Shown in pieces: positions 1 through 8,762 of a stretch of 64,000 nucleotides of DNA. The stretch is from MPNP01 sp965215545. Lineage in GTDB: Bacteria > Pseudomonadota > Alphaproteobacteria > Rhodobacterales > Rhodobacteraceae. Position 1 is the first letter of the stretch, and each line of letters starts with the position of its first letter. The notes below the pieces were generated by a model that saw nothing but the letters and a program-made list of their open reading frames with translations, was not told the origin of the DNA and searched no databases. The translations under genes and the position numbers were made by a program. The stretch lies in NCBI GenBank assembly GCA_965215545.1, contig OZ244066.1, positions 620,001 to 684,000 on the forward strand, written 5' to 3'.

Positions 1-553
1 AGAACATTGAAACATGAATTTGGACCTTTTCCATAAAACAGAATGACATCGTGTTTCTTGGAAAAATGATTTTTGCCCGCCCCTCCTGTCCGATAATGCC
101 AAATGACTTCATTCCTGAATCCCCCCCCCCCTGCTTGACAATAATTTCGTCCATCAAGGCTTTCAGGTAGTGTGAGGCTGTCGGGTCGCAGTGCAGGTAG
201 ATGGAGCCGGTGGGTTTCATGAGGCGGTGCATCTCTGCCAATCTCTCGGCCATGTAGGTGAGATAGCCAAGCATACCGCACTCGCCCAGCATGGTATGCA
301 GACCAAGAATGGCGCGATGAGCTGGGTGAGCGATGGCATCCAGCCGGTTGGCCGCTGCATCATCCCAGACCCATGTGTCGTTGAAGGCGCGGTACTGGGC
401 GTCGATACCCCCGCTTTTGCCAAACAGGACATTGTACTGCGCCTTGGAGTTGAAGGGCGGGTCGAGATAGATCAGGTCGATGCTCTGATCATCCCAATGT
501 TGCATCCAGTCCAGACAATCTCCGTAGTAGAGTGTGTCCAGGTCGGGACTCAT
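1..553 (-). pseudogene. Site-specific DNA methyltransferase, frameshifted at a poly-G tract and cut by the window edge
   Basis: Reading leftwards from the ATG at 553-551, the translation has a DPPF catalytic motif at residues 31-34 (YLDPPFNSK) and a later segment, IYLHCDPTASHY, as in beta-class N6-adenine/N4-cytosine methyltransferases. The frame holds to the G-run (C11 on the + strand at 121-131). Downstream homology (FRNEVIWHYRTGG, then FSKKHDVILFY) is in another frame and would be restored by one extra G or loss of two. The ATG overlaps the transposase stop codon as ATGA, so the enzyme is translationally coupled to the IS1595 transposase and is probably a passenger gene. Passenger genes are known in some IS1595 members. 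As read, the gene is off. A base-calling error in the homopolymer is possible. Confidence 0.8.
121..131. repeat. C11 homopolymer inside the methyltransferase
   Basis: Eleven consecutive C on the + strand are G11 in the coding sense. The conserved methyltransferase frame resumes only with 12 or 9 residues, so this tract sets the on/off state of the gene. Confidence 0.9.
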
Positions 554-1536
554 GCAGCGCACTCCTGCGCTCCGCTGTCGAGGCCATTGTCGGCCTTCAG
601 GGCTGCATAGGTCAGCCGCTTGCCCTGCATGCGCTCGACGGTCAGTTCCAGTTGCTGGATCGTATCGCCCTCGCGCATGTTATGACGGCCAGCGAACTCG
701 TTGATGTAGCGTTGCAGGTGCTTGGGACTCATCTTGTGATAGGTGCCCTTGTAGCCGCGCTTGAACATCGACCAGAAGGACTCGATGCCGTTGGTGTGGA
801 CAAGACCCTTCACATATTCCCCCGATGAATGCTTGACCGACTCGTGATGGAAGCCCTCGATGCCCTGATAACCCTTGTGGTCGTCGGTGTACAAGTCGGA
901 ACCCGGGGCGACTGTCTCGGCCACAAAGCCTTGCAGGGTTGCCTTGTCGGTGCTCTCGACCGTCCGGGCCACGACCGCATTGGTCTCCCGATCCTTGACC
1001 CCGGCAACGATTTCCTTGCCGACTGCCCCGCGTCCGGTCATGTCATCCCGCTTCGACTTCGGCATGTTCTTGCGCTTGCCACCCATGTAGGTCTCATCGG
1101 CCTCGGCCGGGCCGGTGAAGAGGGGAAGTCCCGCCTCATAGGTCTTGCGGAGGCGGTGGGCCAGATGCCAGGCCGATTTCTGGGTGATCTCCAAATCCCG
1201 ATGCAGTTTCATCGAACTGACGCCCTTGAGACTGGTGGTGACCAGATAGGCAGCGATGGCCCATGTCTGGTATCCGAGTTTGCTGGACTGCATGACCGTG
1301 CCGGTCTTGACGCTGAACCGGGGCTTGTCGGCACAGTCCCGGCAACGATGGGTCATGCTGTGATGCTTGATGTTGCACTGGACATTGTCCGATCCGCAGT
1401 GGGGGCACCGGGGACCATCCGGCCAGACAATCGACTCGATCCATGTGCGGGCAGTTTCGTCATCGGGGAACATCCTGAACAACCTGGGCAGGCTGATCGT
1501 CTTGCGGTAGTGCTTGCCGGGGGCTTCGTGGGCCAT
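550..1536 (-). CDS. IS1595-family transposase
   Basis: This 328-residue transposase has the N-terminal zinc ribbon of the IS1595/ISXO2 family (C44-x2-C47 and C65-x2-C68). It is followed by a catalytic domain with conserved segments AEADETYMGGK, LYTDDHKGY and TNGIESFWSMFKRG, giving the DDE/DDN-type acidic residues. The start at 1536 was chosen because AAGGAGA lies seven bases upstream; an in-frame ATG at 1572 lacks such a site. The gene is intact, so the element may still be mobile. Its stop codon overlaps the start of a methyltransferase gene in the same orientation, which marks that gene as IS cargo. The right-hand IS end must lie near 1575-1620, but no terminal repeat could be fixed because the other end is outside the window. 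Confidence 0.93.
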   Translation of the reverse strand: MAHEAPGKHYRKTISLPRLFRMFPDDETARTWIESIVWPDGPRCPHCGSDNVQCNIKHHSMTHRCRDCADKPRFSVKTGTVMQSSKLGYQTWAIAAYLVTTSLKGVSSMKLHRDLEITQKSAWHLAHRLRKTYEAGLPLFTGPAEADETYMGGKRKNMPKSKRDDMTGRGAVGKEIVAGVKDRETNAVVARTVESTDKATLQGFVAETVAPGSDLYTDDHKGYQGIEGFHHESVKHSSGEYVKGLVHTNGIESFWSMFKRGYKGTYHKMSPKHLQRYINEFAGRHNMREGDTIQQLELTVERMQGKRLTYAALKADNGLDSGAQECAA

Positions 1537-1673
1537 GGTCAGTCTCCTTGTTGCGAGTCTGATATATGGCACTTTGCTGTAAATTTCAAGGGGTCAATGG
1601 CACCTTTCTCTATTTTTCCCGGCCGCCGGGCCGGAACAAGGCTGGCACTTAGGTATATAATCCCCAAAAAAAA

Positions 1674-1804
1674 GGGGGGGGGGGCAGTGTCAAGCGGGTT
1701 ATGGTCTCTCTCCGGGTTGGGTGGCCACCCGGTGGCACGCAACGGCCACCGGGTGGATCATCATGCTGGGACGGCGATAGCACGAGCGGGGGCCGGCTGG
1801 CAAG
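1674..1804 (-). repeat. Decayed copy of a secreted-protein leader with C11 tract and lost start codon
   Basis: This segment matches 2683-2814 with about five mismatches in 124 aligned bases. It contains the same hairpin, the same Shine-Dalgarno and the first codons TRLTLPPPP. The start ATG (complement of 2710-2712) is ATA here, and the tract is C11 against C12, followed by T8 and G4 in the minus sense. The reading frame then stops within ten codons. It is a broken 5' end of a paralogue of the gene at 2170-2712, lying next to the IS1595 boundary. The hairpin arms (11 bases, CCACCCGGTGG) are perfect in this copy. Confidence 0.85.
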
Positions 1805-1814
1805 AGCGGAATCC

Positions 1815-2137
1815 CGCCCGCATCCGCCGCTAGGGCTGAGTGTCCGCGCCCGCCGTGCCGCTGCGGGGGCAGTCGGTGTCAGCCAGGCGGCGGTCCCTTG
1901 ACCCCGTGCCGCTGTCGACGATCGCCTGGCGCCGGGGTGCGCGCGTCGGTCACCAGTGTCCCCCTGTCGATCGTGCGACCCCCTGTGATGGCCCTGTCGT
2001 CGGCTGTCATGGTTCGCTGCCCTGGCGGGGCGGCCCATCGGGGGCAACATGTGCCTGGCTGGCGCCGGCGTGCGACGAGATCGGCACGGATTGGCAGTGG
2101 GCGGGCCAGCAAATGGCCGCAATTCGATGACGACGGG
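1815..2137 (-). mobile_element. Degenerate 5' fragment of an IS630-type element
   Basis: The region is colinear with the start-proximal end of the intact IS630 at 29993-31339. It contains the terminal stretch GCAATTCGATGACGACGG and a decayed transposase start reading MTADD, then VTDARTPAPGDRRQ, which aligns with MTADN and LATDERTQLQAI of the intact copy. Several indels and an internal deletion make it non-functional. It separates the decayed leader from the intact secreted-protein gene, so it inserted into, or mediated rearrangement of, that tandem locus. Confidence 0.75.
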
Positions 2138-2169
2138 AGACCCGCTTGCAGTGGCCACCGCCCCCCGGA

Positions 2170-2712
2170 TCAGTCGTTATCCCGGATGGGAATGCGCAGA
2201 TGACGGGTCGGGTTGCGCATGATGACGTGGATGGCATTCTCCCCTGTGTCCCGGACACTGTTCTCGCGGGGGGTCAGCAGGCCAGACGTAAAGCCTTCGG
2301 CCTCGGTCATGGTGTTGCACCGCTTGAACGCGCCGGCAGCCTGCCAGCGGTCGCCCTGAAGGCCGCTGGCCCCGGCAACATTGTTGGGCAGGCAGTTGGT
2401 CGCGCTGGCATCGCACGGGGTGGTGTCGAAAATTTCGGCGCAGAAGGGAATCCGGTACTCCCGGGGTGTCTCGAAACTGCCGAAGTTGTCGCAGTTTTCC
2501 AGGATGAACTGGATGATCACACCGCCATCAGTACCTTCTGTTGCCGGCGTGCCCGCCATCGGGAAGCCCTGGTATAACTTGATATGGGAGGCATTGCACT
2601 GTTCGGCCAGCGCCGGGCCGGTCGGCAGGGCCAGGAACAGGGTGACAGCCAGGGCGACCGCGAGGGCCGTCAGGCGGTCAAAGGGGGGGGGGGGCAGTGT
2701 CAAGCGGGTCAT
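2170..2712 (-). CDS. Small secreted cysteine protein with poly-C contingency tract in its signal peptide
   Basis: No named family was recognised. The 180-residue product starts MTRLTLPPPP, encoded by an uninterrupted C12 run, then has a hydrophobic signal segment ending ALA before EQC (cleavage predicted after residue 36). The mature part has six cysteines and ends with PTRHLRIPIRDND. The start at 2712 is supported by GGAGAGAG just upstream and by the conserved leader. The current tract length keeps the frame open; any change that is not a multiple of three closes it within the signal peptide. The order of motifs (C, then an IIQFIL-ENC stretch, then FC, then an NP-containing tail) resembles the protein at 32909-33514, suggesting one divergent family. 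Export to the periplasm or outside is inferred; function is unknown. Confidence 0.75.
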   Translation of the reverse strand: MTRLTLPPPPFDRLTALAVALAVTLFLALPTGPALAEQCNASHIKLYQGFPMAGTPATEGTDGGVIIQFILENCDNFGSFETPREYRIPFCAEIFDTTPCDASATNCLPNNVAGASGLQGDRWQAAGAFKRCNTMTEAEGFTSGLLTPRENSVRDTGENAIHVIMRNPTRHLRIPIRDND

Positions 2713-2814
2713 GGTCTCTCTCCGGTTTGTGTGGCCACCCGGCGGCAAGCAACGGCCACCGGGTGGATCATCATGCTGGGACGGCGATAGCACGAGCGGG
2801 GGCCGGCTGGCAAG
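2683..2814 (-). repeat. Leader repeat: C12 tract, start region, RBS and 5' hairpin
   Basis: This is the functional copy of the duplicated leader. G12 lies at 2683-2694 on the + strand. An imperfect 11-base-pair stem (CCACCCGGCGG with CCACCGGGTGG on the + strand) lies between the Shine-Dalgarno and a conserved block ending near 2814. The same hairpin is retained in the decayed copy at 1674-1804, so it may have had a role in mRNA structure or control. Confidence 0.8.
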
Positions 2815-3332
2815 GGGGGTGTGGCCGCCGGCGCCTCGGCCCACTTGCCTGGCCCCGGTGGTCAGGCGGGGGCCGGTCCAGGCGACAGCAGCACCGGTGA
2901 CCGCGAGGGCGGGGCTGGCCCGGTCAAGCCGGGTGCCGGTGCAGGAACTGTGGGCTGGCACCGATGAGGTCAGGCGGAAGCCTGGATGGGCCCGGAATTG
3001 GCGGACCTGTCGGAACGGTTGGCGGACATGTTCCTTTCATCGGCTGGGGGTCAAGGGGGTCGGTGCTGCACGGTGCTGGTGCAGGGAGTCATGCAGCGGT
3101 CGTCATCGACAGGGCGGACAGGACAGTTGGTTTGAGGGTGGCCGGTAGTGGGGAAGCGGAAGCGTCCGGGTCGTTCGTTCCAGCGAGGGCGGCAAACCGG
3201 GCGGCATCGATATCGGGACGGTCCTCTTCGGTCGCCGGGGACGCGGGAGGGACAGGTTTCAAGGAGTGCTGTGAACCCATCGTCCACACCGGAGACGATG
3301 AGCTCCAGAGCCAACGGGGTCGCCCCACCTCA
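2815..3332. other. No gene recognised
   Basis: Open frames here on both strands have no recognisable motif, ribosome site or codon pattern. The stretch separates the secreted-protein locus from the 3' end of the AAA-ATPase gene. Confidence 0.5.
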
Positions 3333-4901
3333 TCAGGGGAGGACAGCTGGCTCCGCCCGGACTTCGAGAAGGTTGCGGGCGTCGCGCCCGCAGGCGATGG
3401 CAACGAGATGGACAGTCTGGCCGTGCTGGGTGTCGGCATAGCCCCGGTCCCGCATCTGGGCGTGCGCGGCATCAAGGGCCGCCTCGGCACCATCGTGGCT
3501 GTCCGCCATCTTGAATTCGAGGATGAAGACCTGGCCGCCGAGATGGATGACCATGTCGGCCCGGCCATGGCTGGTGGCGGCCTCGGCGTGCACATCGACG
3601 CCGATGGCACGGAAGACCATGTGCAGGAGACTGGCATACCAGGCCTCGTAGCGGGCGAGGTCGCCTGTGGTGTGCCACTGGTAGGGAATGCTGGCCAGCC
3701 AGGCCTTGAGGGTCTCGGCGAAGCCTGTGAAGTCATTGGCTTCGAGCCGGTCCCGCAGGGTGTCCCCCTCATCGAGGGGCACCCGGCCCTGCGGGTTCAG
3801 GGCCGCCAGCAGATGATCGTTGAGGCTGAGCTTGACTTCCTGATTGGGATAGTCGAGCCGGTAGAGGGTGCGGTGGCCCTGGCGGATCTCGTCCGTGATG
3901 GTGAGGTAGCCGGTCTGGAACAGCAGGGCCTCGGGGCTGATGGCATCGACATCGAACTTCGAGACCAGGGACCGGTCGGCCAGGCATCCCTCCAGGTCCA
4001 GGGGGCTGATGGACGTCCTCTTCAACGTCTCGAACAGGAAGGTCGGCGAGCCGGTCTCGAACCAGTGGGGTTTGAACTCCCGGGTGTCCAGCAGCAACAG
4101 CACATCGAAGGGATTGTAGAGGCGCTCTTCACCCAGCCAGCTGTAGCCATTGTACCAGGTGCGGATCGCCTCGCGATCGAGGCCTGTAAGCTCCGGCGCA
4201 AACACCGTGTCGAGATCGGCCTCGGTGTAGCCGCAGAGCGTGGCAAAGCGGGGATCGAGACTGATGTCCTTGAGGTTGTTCAGGCCCGAGAACAGGCTGA
4301 CCCTGGAGACCATGCTGATGCCGGTGACGAACACGAAGCGGACATGGGCGGCGCTGTCCTTGATGATGCCGTAGAAACCCCGCAGATAGTCGCGGTTGGC
4401 CCGGGCCCGGGCGGGGTCGTGGAGGGCATCGAGGATGGGCTTGTCGTACTCGTCGACGAGGACCACGACGCGCTGGCCGGTCTGGTGATGGAGGCGGTCC
4501 AGGAGATTGCGCAGGCGGCGGGGGCCGGTATCCGAAGTGGCGGCTGGTGGGAGGCCGGCATTCCGCTCAATGGCCTCCAGCTGTTCGATGATGTCGCCTT
4601 CGATCTCCTCCGGTCGGTCATACTTGCCATCAAAGCTCAGGCGTACCACCGGGTGGGTGACCGACCAGTCCCAGTGTGGGTGGATGGCGAGCCCCTGGAA
4701 GAGGGCTTCCTCGCCGGCAAACAGGGCCCGGAGCGTGTCGACCAGCAGACTCTTGCCGAAGCGGCGGGGGCGGGACAGGAAGTAGTGCCGCCCCTCTTCC
4801 ACTAACCGACCGATAAGGGGTGTCTTGTCGACATAGTAGAACCCCTCGCTTCGGATGGTCGCAAAATCCTGGATCCCGATGGGCAGGTGTTGGCGGGTCA
4901 T
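3333..4901 (-). CDS. AAA-ATPase-like protein with C-terminal PD-(D/E)XK nuclease domain, copy 1
   Basis: This 522-residue protein belongs to the AAA-ATPase_like plus PDDEXK_9 family common in host-associated bacteria. Residues 1-230 hold the P-loop region, with PRRFGKS at 45-51 as Walker A and VVVLVDEYD at about 145-153 as Walker B. The C-terminal domain has the nuclease core D449 in GRAD, then E462-x-K464 in ILEFK. The biochemical role of the family is not established; nucleic-acid or mobile-element functions have been proposed. Two close relatives lie at 46926-48494 (full length) and 59380-60289 (truncated). No same-strand partner gene is adjacent. Confidence 0.9.
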   Translation of the reverse strand: MTRQHLPIGIQDFATIRSEGFYYVDKTPLIGRLVEEGRHYFLSRPRRFGKSLLVDTLRALFAGEEALFQGLAIHPHWDWSVTHPVVRLSFDGKYDRPEEIEGDIIEQLEAIERNAGLPPAATSDTGPRRLRNLLDRLHHQTGQRVVVLVDEYDKPILDALHDPARARANRDYLRGFYGIIKDSAAHVRFVFVTGISMVSRVSLFSGLNNLKDISLDPRFATLCGYTEADLDTVFAPELTGLDREAIRTWYNGYSWLGEERLYNPFDVLLLLDTREFKPHWFETGSPTFLFETLKRTSISPLDLEGCLADRSLVSKFDVDAISPEALLFQTGYLTITDEIRQGHRTLYRLDYPNQEVKLSLNDHLLAALNPQGRVPLDEGDTLRDRLEANDFTGFAETLKAWLASIPYQWHTTGDLARYEAWYASLLHMVFRAIGVDVHAEAATSHGRADMVIHLGGQVFILEFKMADSHDGAEAALDAAHAQMRDRGYADTQHGQTVHLVAIACGRDARNLLEVRAEPAVLP

Positions 4902-5819
4902 GGGTCCTGTCCTTCGTTGCAGGTGATGGGTGCTCCGTTATGAGGGCCAGGCATCGGGGTGGATGGCTGGGGTGTGGTTGTCATTGCCGATCACCTCCGA
5001 CTGTTTTCAGATGTCCATCCCTGCCGCTCCGGGCCGGATGGGCGGATCGGTCGGGTGGACGCCGCCAGGGACCCCATCCCCGGGGTCCGGCCGTCAGACA
5101 GGGCAACGCCTTGGGGATGGCTCCCGGTTTCAGCATGGCCTGTCATGACCTGCAATCATTGCCAGATGTCAACCCGCCTTCCCTGCAGGCAGGACTCGAT
5201 CCGTGCCAGCCCATCACGGCGGGGCTGGCGAGCGGCACGATCAGGCATCGGTGTCGGCGGCATAGAGGAGCTGGGCATCGGTCTTGCGGGCATTGATGAG
5301 CGCCCGATGGGATCGACATCCGCTCCCGGGGCGGCCGAGCCGACCATGGACCGGGTCCGGACCCGGTCTCGACGGCAGAGGGTGGCGGTGCGATGGTGGT
5401 GCAAGAGCGCAGGCATGGTGGCTCTCCCTCGGTTGTCGTGCCGCAGGCGTTGTCCCCTGTGACATAGAGGTCCGGCCCGGGCTTGGCAAGGGCTGGGTCA
5501 CCGGAACACGGGGGTGGTCCACCCGACGGGCCGCTGAGGGATTCCGCCATGGAGGGCGGCCCGGGTCCGGCTGGCCGGGGTGTCAGTCCCGATCTGGCGG
5601 CGTTGGGATCCCGATCAGATGAAGTGTGGATCCCGATTGGACGCCTGGCCGGTCGCGATGGGTCGGACAGTCAGTCCCGGTCAGACGACCATGACCCCCT
5701 CACACGCATCACCCGCATGGACCGCCGCTGGGGGACATCCCAGCCGATCCTGACCCGGCGGGTGGCCAGGGCCTGGTGGTAAGGCGGGCCGGGGCGGTGT
5801 TCGGCCAACGGTGGGCGGA
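4902..5819. other. No gene supported
   Basis: More than 900 bases upstream of the AAA-ATPase gene carry only short open frames. One minus-strand frame (5156-5416) has a GAGGGAG site before its ATG, but its composition is not protein-like. The region probably contains the AAA-ATPase promoter and eroded sequence. Confidence 0.5.
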
Positions 5820-6050
5820 CTCAGAAATCCGGTGCGGGGCTGTCGTCTGGAGAGGGACTGGGATCAGGCGTGGGCGCTGGACCCTTCGGCAGGCCGATGG
5901 CCGAGGACAGTTTCGGAAGGGCGGGCCGAGGCGAGACACAGCTCGCCCTTCGCATTCCGCCAGCCCTCGCGCTCGCAGAGCCCGCGGGCCAGAAAGGTGC
6001 GCGTGCAGTCCCCGGCCGCAAGCCTCGCCTTCAGTCAGTCAACCGTCTCG
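5820..6050 (-). pseudogene. Possible remnant of a DUF4338/DruA-like transposase N terminus
   Basis: A minus-strand frame reads RTFLARGLCEREGWRNAKGE, the spacing and residues of the N-terminal motif of DUF4338-type proteins (xLAxxLCxxxGWRxxxGxL). After one frameshift it continues ARPALPKLSSAIGLP. There is no credible start, and nothing of the catalytic part is visible, so this is a relic. The assignment rests on a short motif. Confidence 0.4.
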
Positions 6051-6364
6051 GAAGCGCAGTGTCGGAGGCCGATTCTCATGCAGCCGAGGATACGACGTCA
6101 GAAACATCGAGTCAGCAGTGTCCTGTTGAAAGGCGCGGGGCCAGGGCGCTGTGGTCAGTCATCGCCGCCGGGGCCAGGGTGTGGGTCCGGGGAGGGTATC
6201 GGTCGCCGGGCAGTGGCGACCACCGGGGGATGCGCGGCGGACGTCCACCGCCATCGAGACCGTGGTCAGACCCGACCCGGTCGGTGGGGACGAGTGTGGC
6301 GTGGTCATGGTCCTGACGCCTCTCTGACCGGTCATGGATGGCGAGGTCATGCCACCCATCGACA
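6051..6364. other. No gene recognised
   Basis: The stretch between the transposase-like relic and the stem-loop repeat shows no coding or RNA signal that could be identified. Confidence 0.45.
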
Positions 6365-6428
6365 GGCCTCGCCATGTCCCGGACAGGACAACAGCAACGT
6401 CCGGGGGCTGGCAAGAGTATGGTATCTA
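6365..6428 (-). repeat. Stem-loop repeat downstream of the M81 peptidase gene
   Basis: On the minus strand this element shares about 60 bases, roughly 85% identical over its core, with 33569-33631. It has arms CCCCGGA and TCCGGG around a loop of about 16 bases. It lies 47-110 bases beyond the stop codon of the peptidase gene, in the same orientation relative to that gene as the second copy has to its upstream gene. It may be a terminator-like or REP/MITE-like element. Confidence 0.55.
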
Positions 6429-6474
6429 TATGATCGCCATAAGAATCCCCTTTCAATTCGCCAGTGCCGGGGTG

Positions 6475-7959
6475 TCAACCCTGAGCGGGCCGGCAACCAT
6501 GGGGATTCTCCTGAATTGGCCAGATGTCGCGACTCAGGTTGCGATAGCCATTTGTTGCCGGGTTGCTCGGATACGGTCCGTCGATGGCGACATACAGGAT
6601 TTTCGAGGCAATCACGGAAAACGCATCGTGGAAGTGATTCGTGGACTTCACAACGAGCATGGACCGTTCCCTTGGATCGATGCCGAAATTGGCAAACACG
6701 TCTGGATGAAAGACCTGGCTGCGCACGGTGTTCAGGATGACGTCGATGCCGCCGACGTCAATTCGAACACTGTCTCCGAGCGGCACAACACTCTCACCAA
6801 AACTCTGAACCGCTTCATGCAGAATGCGGTGCACCCTGACTCTGGCATCAAGCGGCTCGCCACCTGCGTGCCCCATCTTGCCCCCGAAGCGAAGCTGCAA
6901 TTCGGTGCCCTCACCCGCTGATATGCATGTGCGAACCGCCATAGGATCCCAGATGGTCGCCAATGCCGCATTGTCAATCTTGCGACGGATCATCTCGCGC
7001 AGAATGATTGTGGAGTCGCCGGGCACACCGCCTCCGGGATTGTCCCACACATCCGCAATGACCAGCGGGCCACCCATCCATGCCTCAGCCCTGTCCAGTG
7101 CTTCGCCTGGCGAATGGAAAACCGGCCGTGTCCTGCCTCTCATCGAGAACAGCTCGAGCCCGAGCCTTCTGGCAAGCACGTCGCCCTCGTTCTTCGCATC
7201 ATCCGTAATCACGATGATCTTGGCTCCAAGGTCGGGCACATCGCCTGCCATGAAACCATGGATGACGGAAACGGACAGGATCCTGCCACACCCCTCGAGC
7301 GCCTTCAAGGCATCAACAAAGCCGCGCATGGGTTCATGGCTCGTCGGGAAGACATCGACAATCCGGCAATCAAAGGTCGAGATCACCGGCATGATGCTCC
7401 TGACCGAGGCACGGTCCACCAGATCGATCAGGTTTTCGGCTGTTTCGACGAAGTCCGTATGAGGAAACTCCTTGAAGACCGTGATCAGGTCGGCATTTTC
7501 CACCCGCCTGTCGGACAAGTGGCTGTGCGGGTCGAAGGTGACCCCGATGATCGCATCACGTCCGACGATCGCACGAACTGCCTCGATCAGTTCGCCTTCA
7601 CAGTCGAGACATTCCTGGGACACCATGGCACCATGCAACCCAAGCAGCACGATGTCCACCGGCAGCGCGACACGAAGCTCCTTGAGGAGCTGGTCGCGAA
7701 GAGTCTCCCAAGTGCGCTGGTTGACAATGCCGCCCGGCTCCGCCCATGTCGCCGTGCCCTCGATCAATGTCCACCCGATTGCGTCAGCTTTCGCGCGTGC
7801 AACCGGGTAGATCGCACTGCACAATGTGGGTGTCGAGGGGTGCGAGCCAGGAGGTGCAAAGAAACTGTCCTTGAAATCGCGCATGTCCGTCCGCAATGGA
7901 GAGAATGTGTTGGTCTCTGTTGCAATCGAGCCCAGGAAGACACGTTTCCGGCTCATCAT
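6475..7959 (-). CDS. M81-family (MlrC/microcystinase-like) metallopeptidase
   Basis: The 494-residue product has the MlrC N-terminal signature (GSIATETNTFSP), then LLGLHGAMVS and the FDPHSHLSD segment that supply metal ligands in this family. MlrC proteins are zinc hydrolases acting on linear peptides or amide bonds, and many are encoded beside peptide ABC transporters. Here the ATG overlaps the stop of the upstream ATPase gene (ATGA), with GAGGACC before it, so it is the last gene of the Dpp-like operon. The inferred role is cytoplasmic cleavage of the imported compound. The substrate cannot be told from the sequence. Confidence 0.9.
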   Translation of the reverse strand: MMSRKRVFLGSIATETNTFSPLRTDMRDFKDSFFAPPGSHPSTPTLCSAIYPVARAKADAIGWTLIEGTATWAEPGGIVNQRTWETLRDQLLKELRVALPVDIVLLGLHGAMVSQECLDCEGELIEAVRAIVGRDAIIGVTFDPHSHLSDRRVENADLITVFKEFPHTDFVETAENLIDLVDRASVRSIMPVISTFDCRIVDVFPTSHEPMRGFVDALKALEGCGRILSVSVIHGFMAGDVPDLGAKIIVITDDAKNEGDVLARRLGLELFSMRGRTRPVFHSPGEALDRAEAWMGGPLVIADVWDNPGGGVPGDSTIILREMIRRKIDNAALATIWDPMAVRTCISAGEGTELQLRFGGKMGHAGGEPLDARVRVHRILHEAVQSFGESVVPLGDSVRIDVGGIDVILNTVRSQVFHPDVFANFGIDPRERSMLVVKSTNHFHDAFSVIASKILYVAIDGPYPSNPATNGYRNLSRDIWPIQENPHGCRPAQG

Positions 7960-8762
7960 CCGGTCCTCTTGCCAAGGCGCGGAATCGAGGCCAGAAGCCT
8001 TTGCGTATAGGCGTGCTGCGGTGCCTCGAAAATCTGCCGCTTCATTCCGGTTTCGACAAGTTTTCCCCCATACATGACTGCGACCCGGTCACTGATGTGG
8101 CGGACTGCACCGAGATCGTGACTGATGAACAGCATCGACATGCCGCAGTCACGCTGGAGCTTCTTTAGCAGGTTGAGAACCTGGGCCTGGATGGAAACAT
8201 CAAGCGCCGAGACCGGCTCGTCGGCAATGACGAGACGCGGAGTCAGGATCATGACTCTGGCAATACCGATACGCTGTCGCTGACCGCCGGAGAATTCGTG
8301 CGGGTAGCGTTTCATCGAGTCCGCCTCCATCCCCACACGTTCAAGCGTTGCAGCGATCCTCGCGCGCGCTGCCGGTCGGTTACGCACAAGTCCATGAATG
8401 AAAAGCGGTTCGGCCAGCATCTGCTCGATGCTGAGACGTGGATTGAGTGAGGCAAATGGATCCTGAAAAATCATCTGGATATCCCGCCGCAACGGCCGGA
8501 ATGCGGCCGGCGACAGGGTCAGGATATCCCGCCCGTCGAACAGTGCCGTTCCAGCCGTGGCCGCTTCCAGATGGGTCAAGGTCCGTCCGACCGTGGACTT
8601 GCCACAGCCACTCTCGCCGACCAGGCTGAGAACTTCGCCATTGTGGATGGTGAATGAAACGCCATCAACGGCCCTGAGCACAGACGTCCTGCGCATGAAC
8701 CCACCCCGTCCGACACGGAAATGTGTCTTCAGCGCGTGCACTTCCAGCAGGGGATGGGTCAT
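7956..8762 (-). CDS. Peptide/nickel ABC transporter ATP-binding protein, DppF/OppF type
   Basis: A 268-residue ATPase with Walker A GESGCGKST, signature SGGQRQRIGIARVM and Walker B LVIADEPVSALD. It carries the C-terminal oligopeptide-transporter extension, ending with VETGMKRQIFEAPQHAYTQ. The start at 8762 (MTHPLLEV) overlaps the stop of the preceding ATPase gene by ATGA; an upstream ATG in frame would run into that gene. It pairs with the DppD-type ATPase to energise uptake through the two permeases encoded upstream. Confidence 0.94.
   Translation of the reverse strand: MTHPLLEVHALKTHFRVGRGGFMRRTSVLRAVDGVSFTIHNGEVLSLVGESGCGKSTVGRTLTHLEAATAGTALFDGRDILTLSPAAFRPLRRDIQMIFQDPFASLNPRLSIEQMLAEPLFIHGLVRNRPAARARIAATLERVGMEADSMKRYPHEFSGGQRQRIGIARVMILTPRLVIADEPVSALDVSIQAQVLNLLKKLQRDCGMSMLFISHDLGAVRHISDRVAVMYGGKLVETGMKRQIFEAPQHAYTQRLLASIPRLGKRTG

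Noticed and set aside
829..1833. Plus-strand open frame over the transposase
   Set aside because: Shadow of the IS1595 transposase on the other strand.
2964..4805. Long plus-strand open frame (613 codons)
   Set aside because: It is antisense to the AAA-ATPase/nuclease gene, and its composition (Gly, Ala, Asp and Val rich without motifs) is that of a GC-rich shadow frame.
5156..5416. Minus-strand 86-codon frame with a ribosome site
   Set aside because: The product has scattered Met, Pro and Arg without any fold-like pattern, and neighbouring frames look equally plausible.
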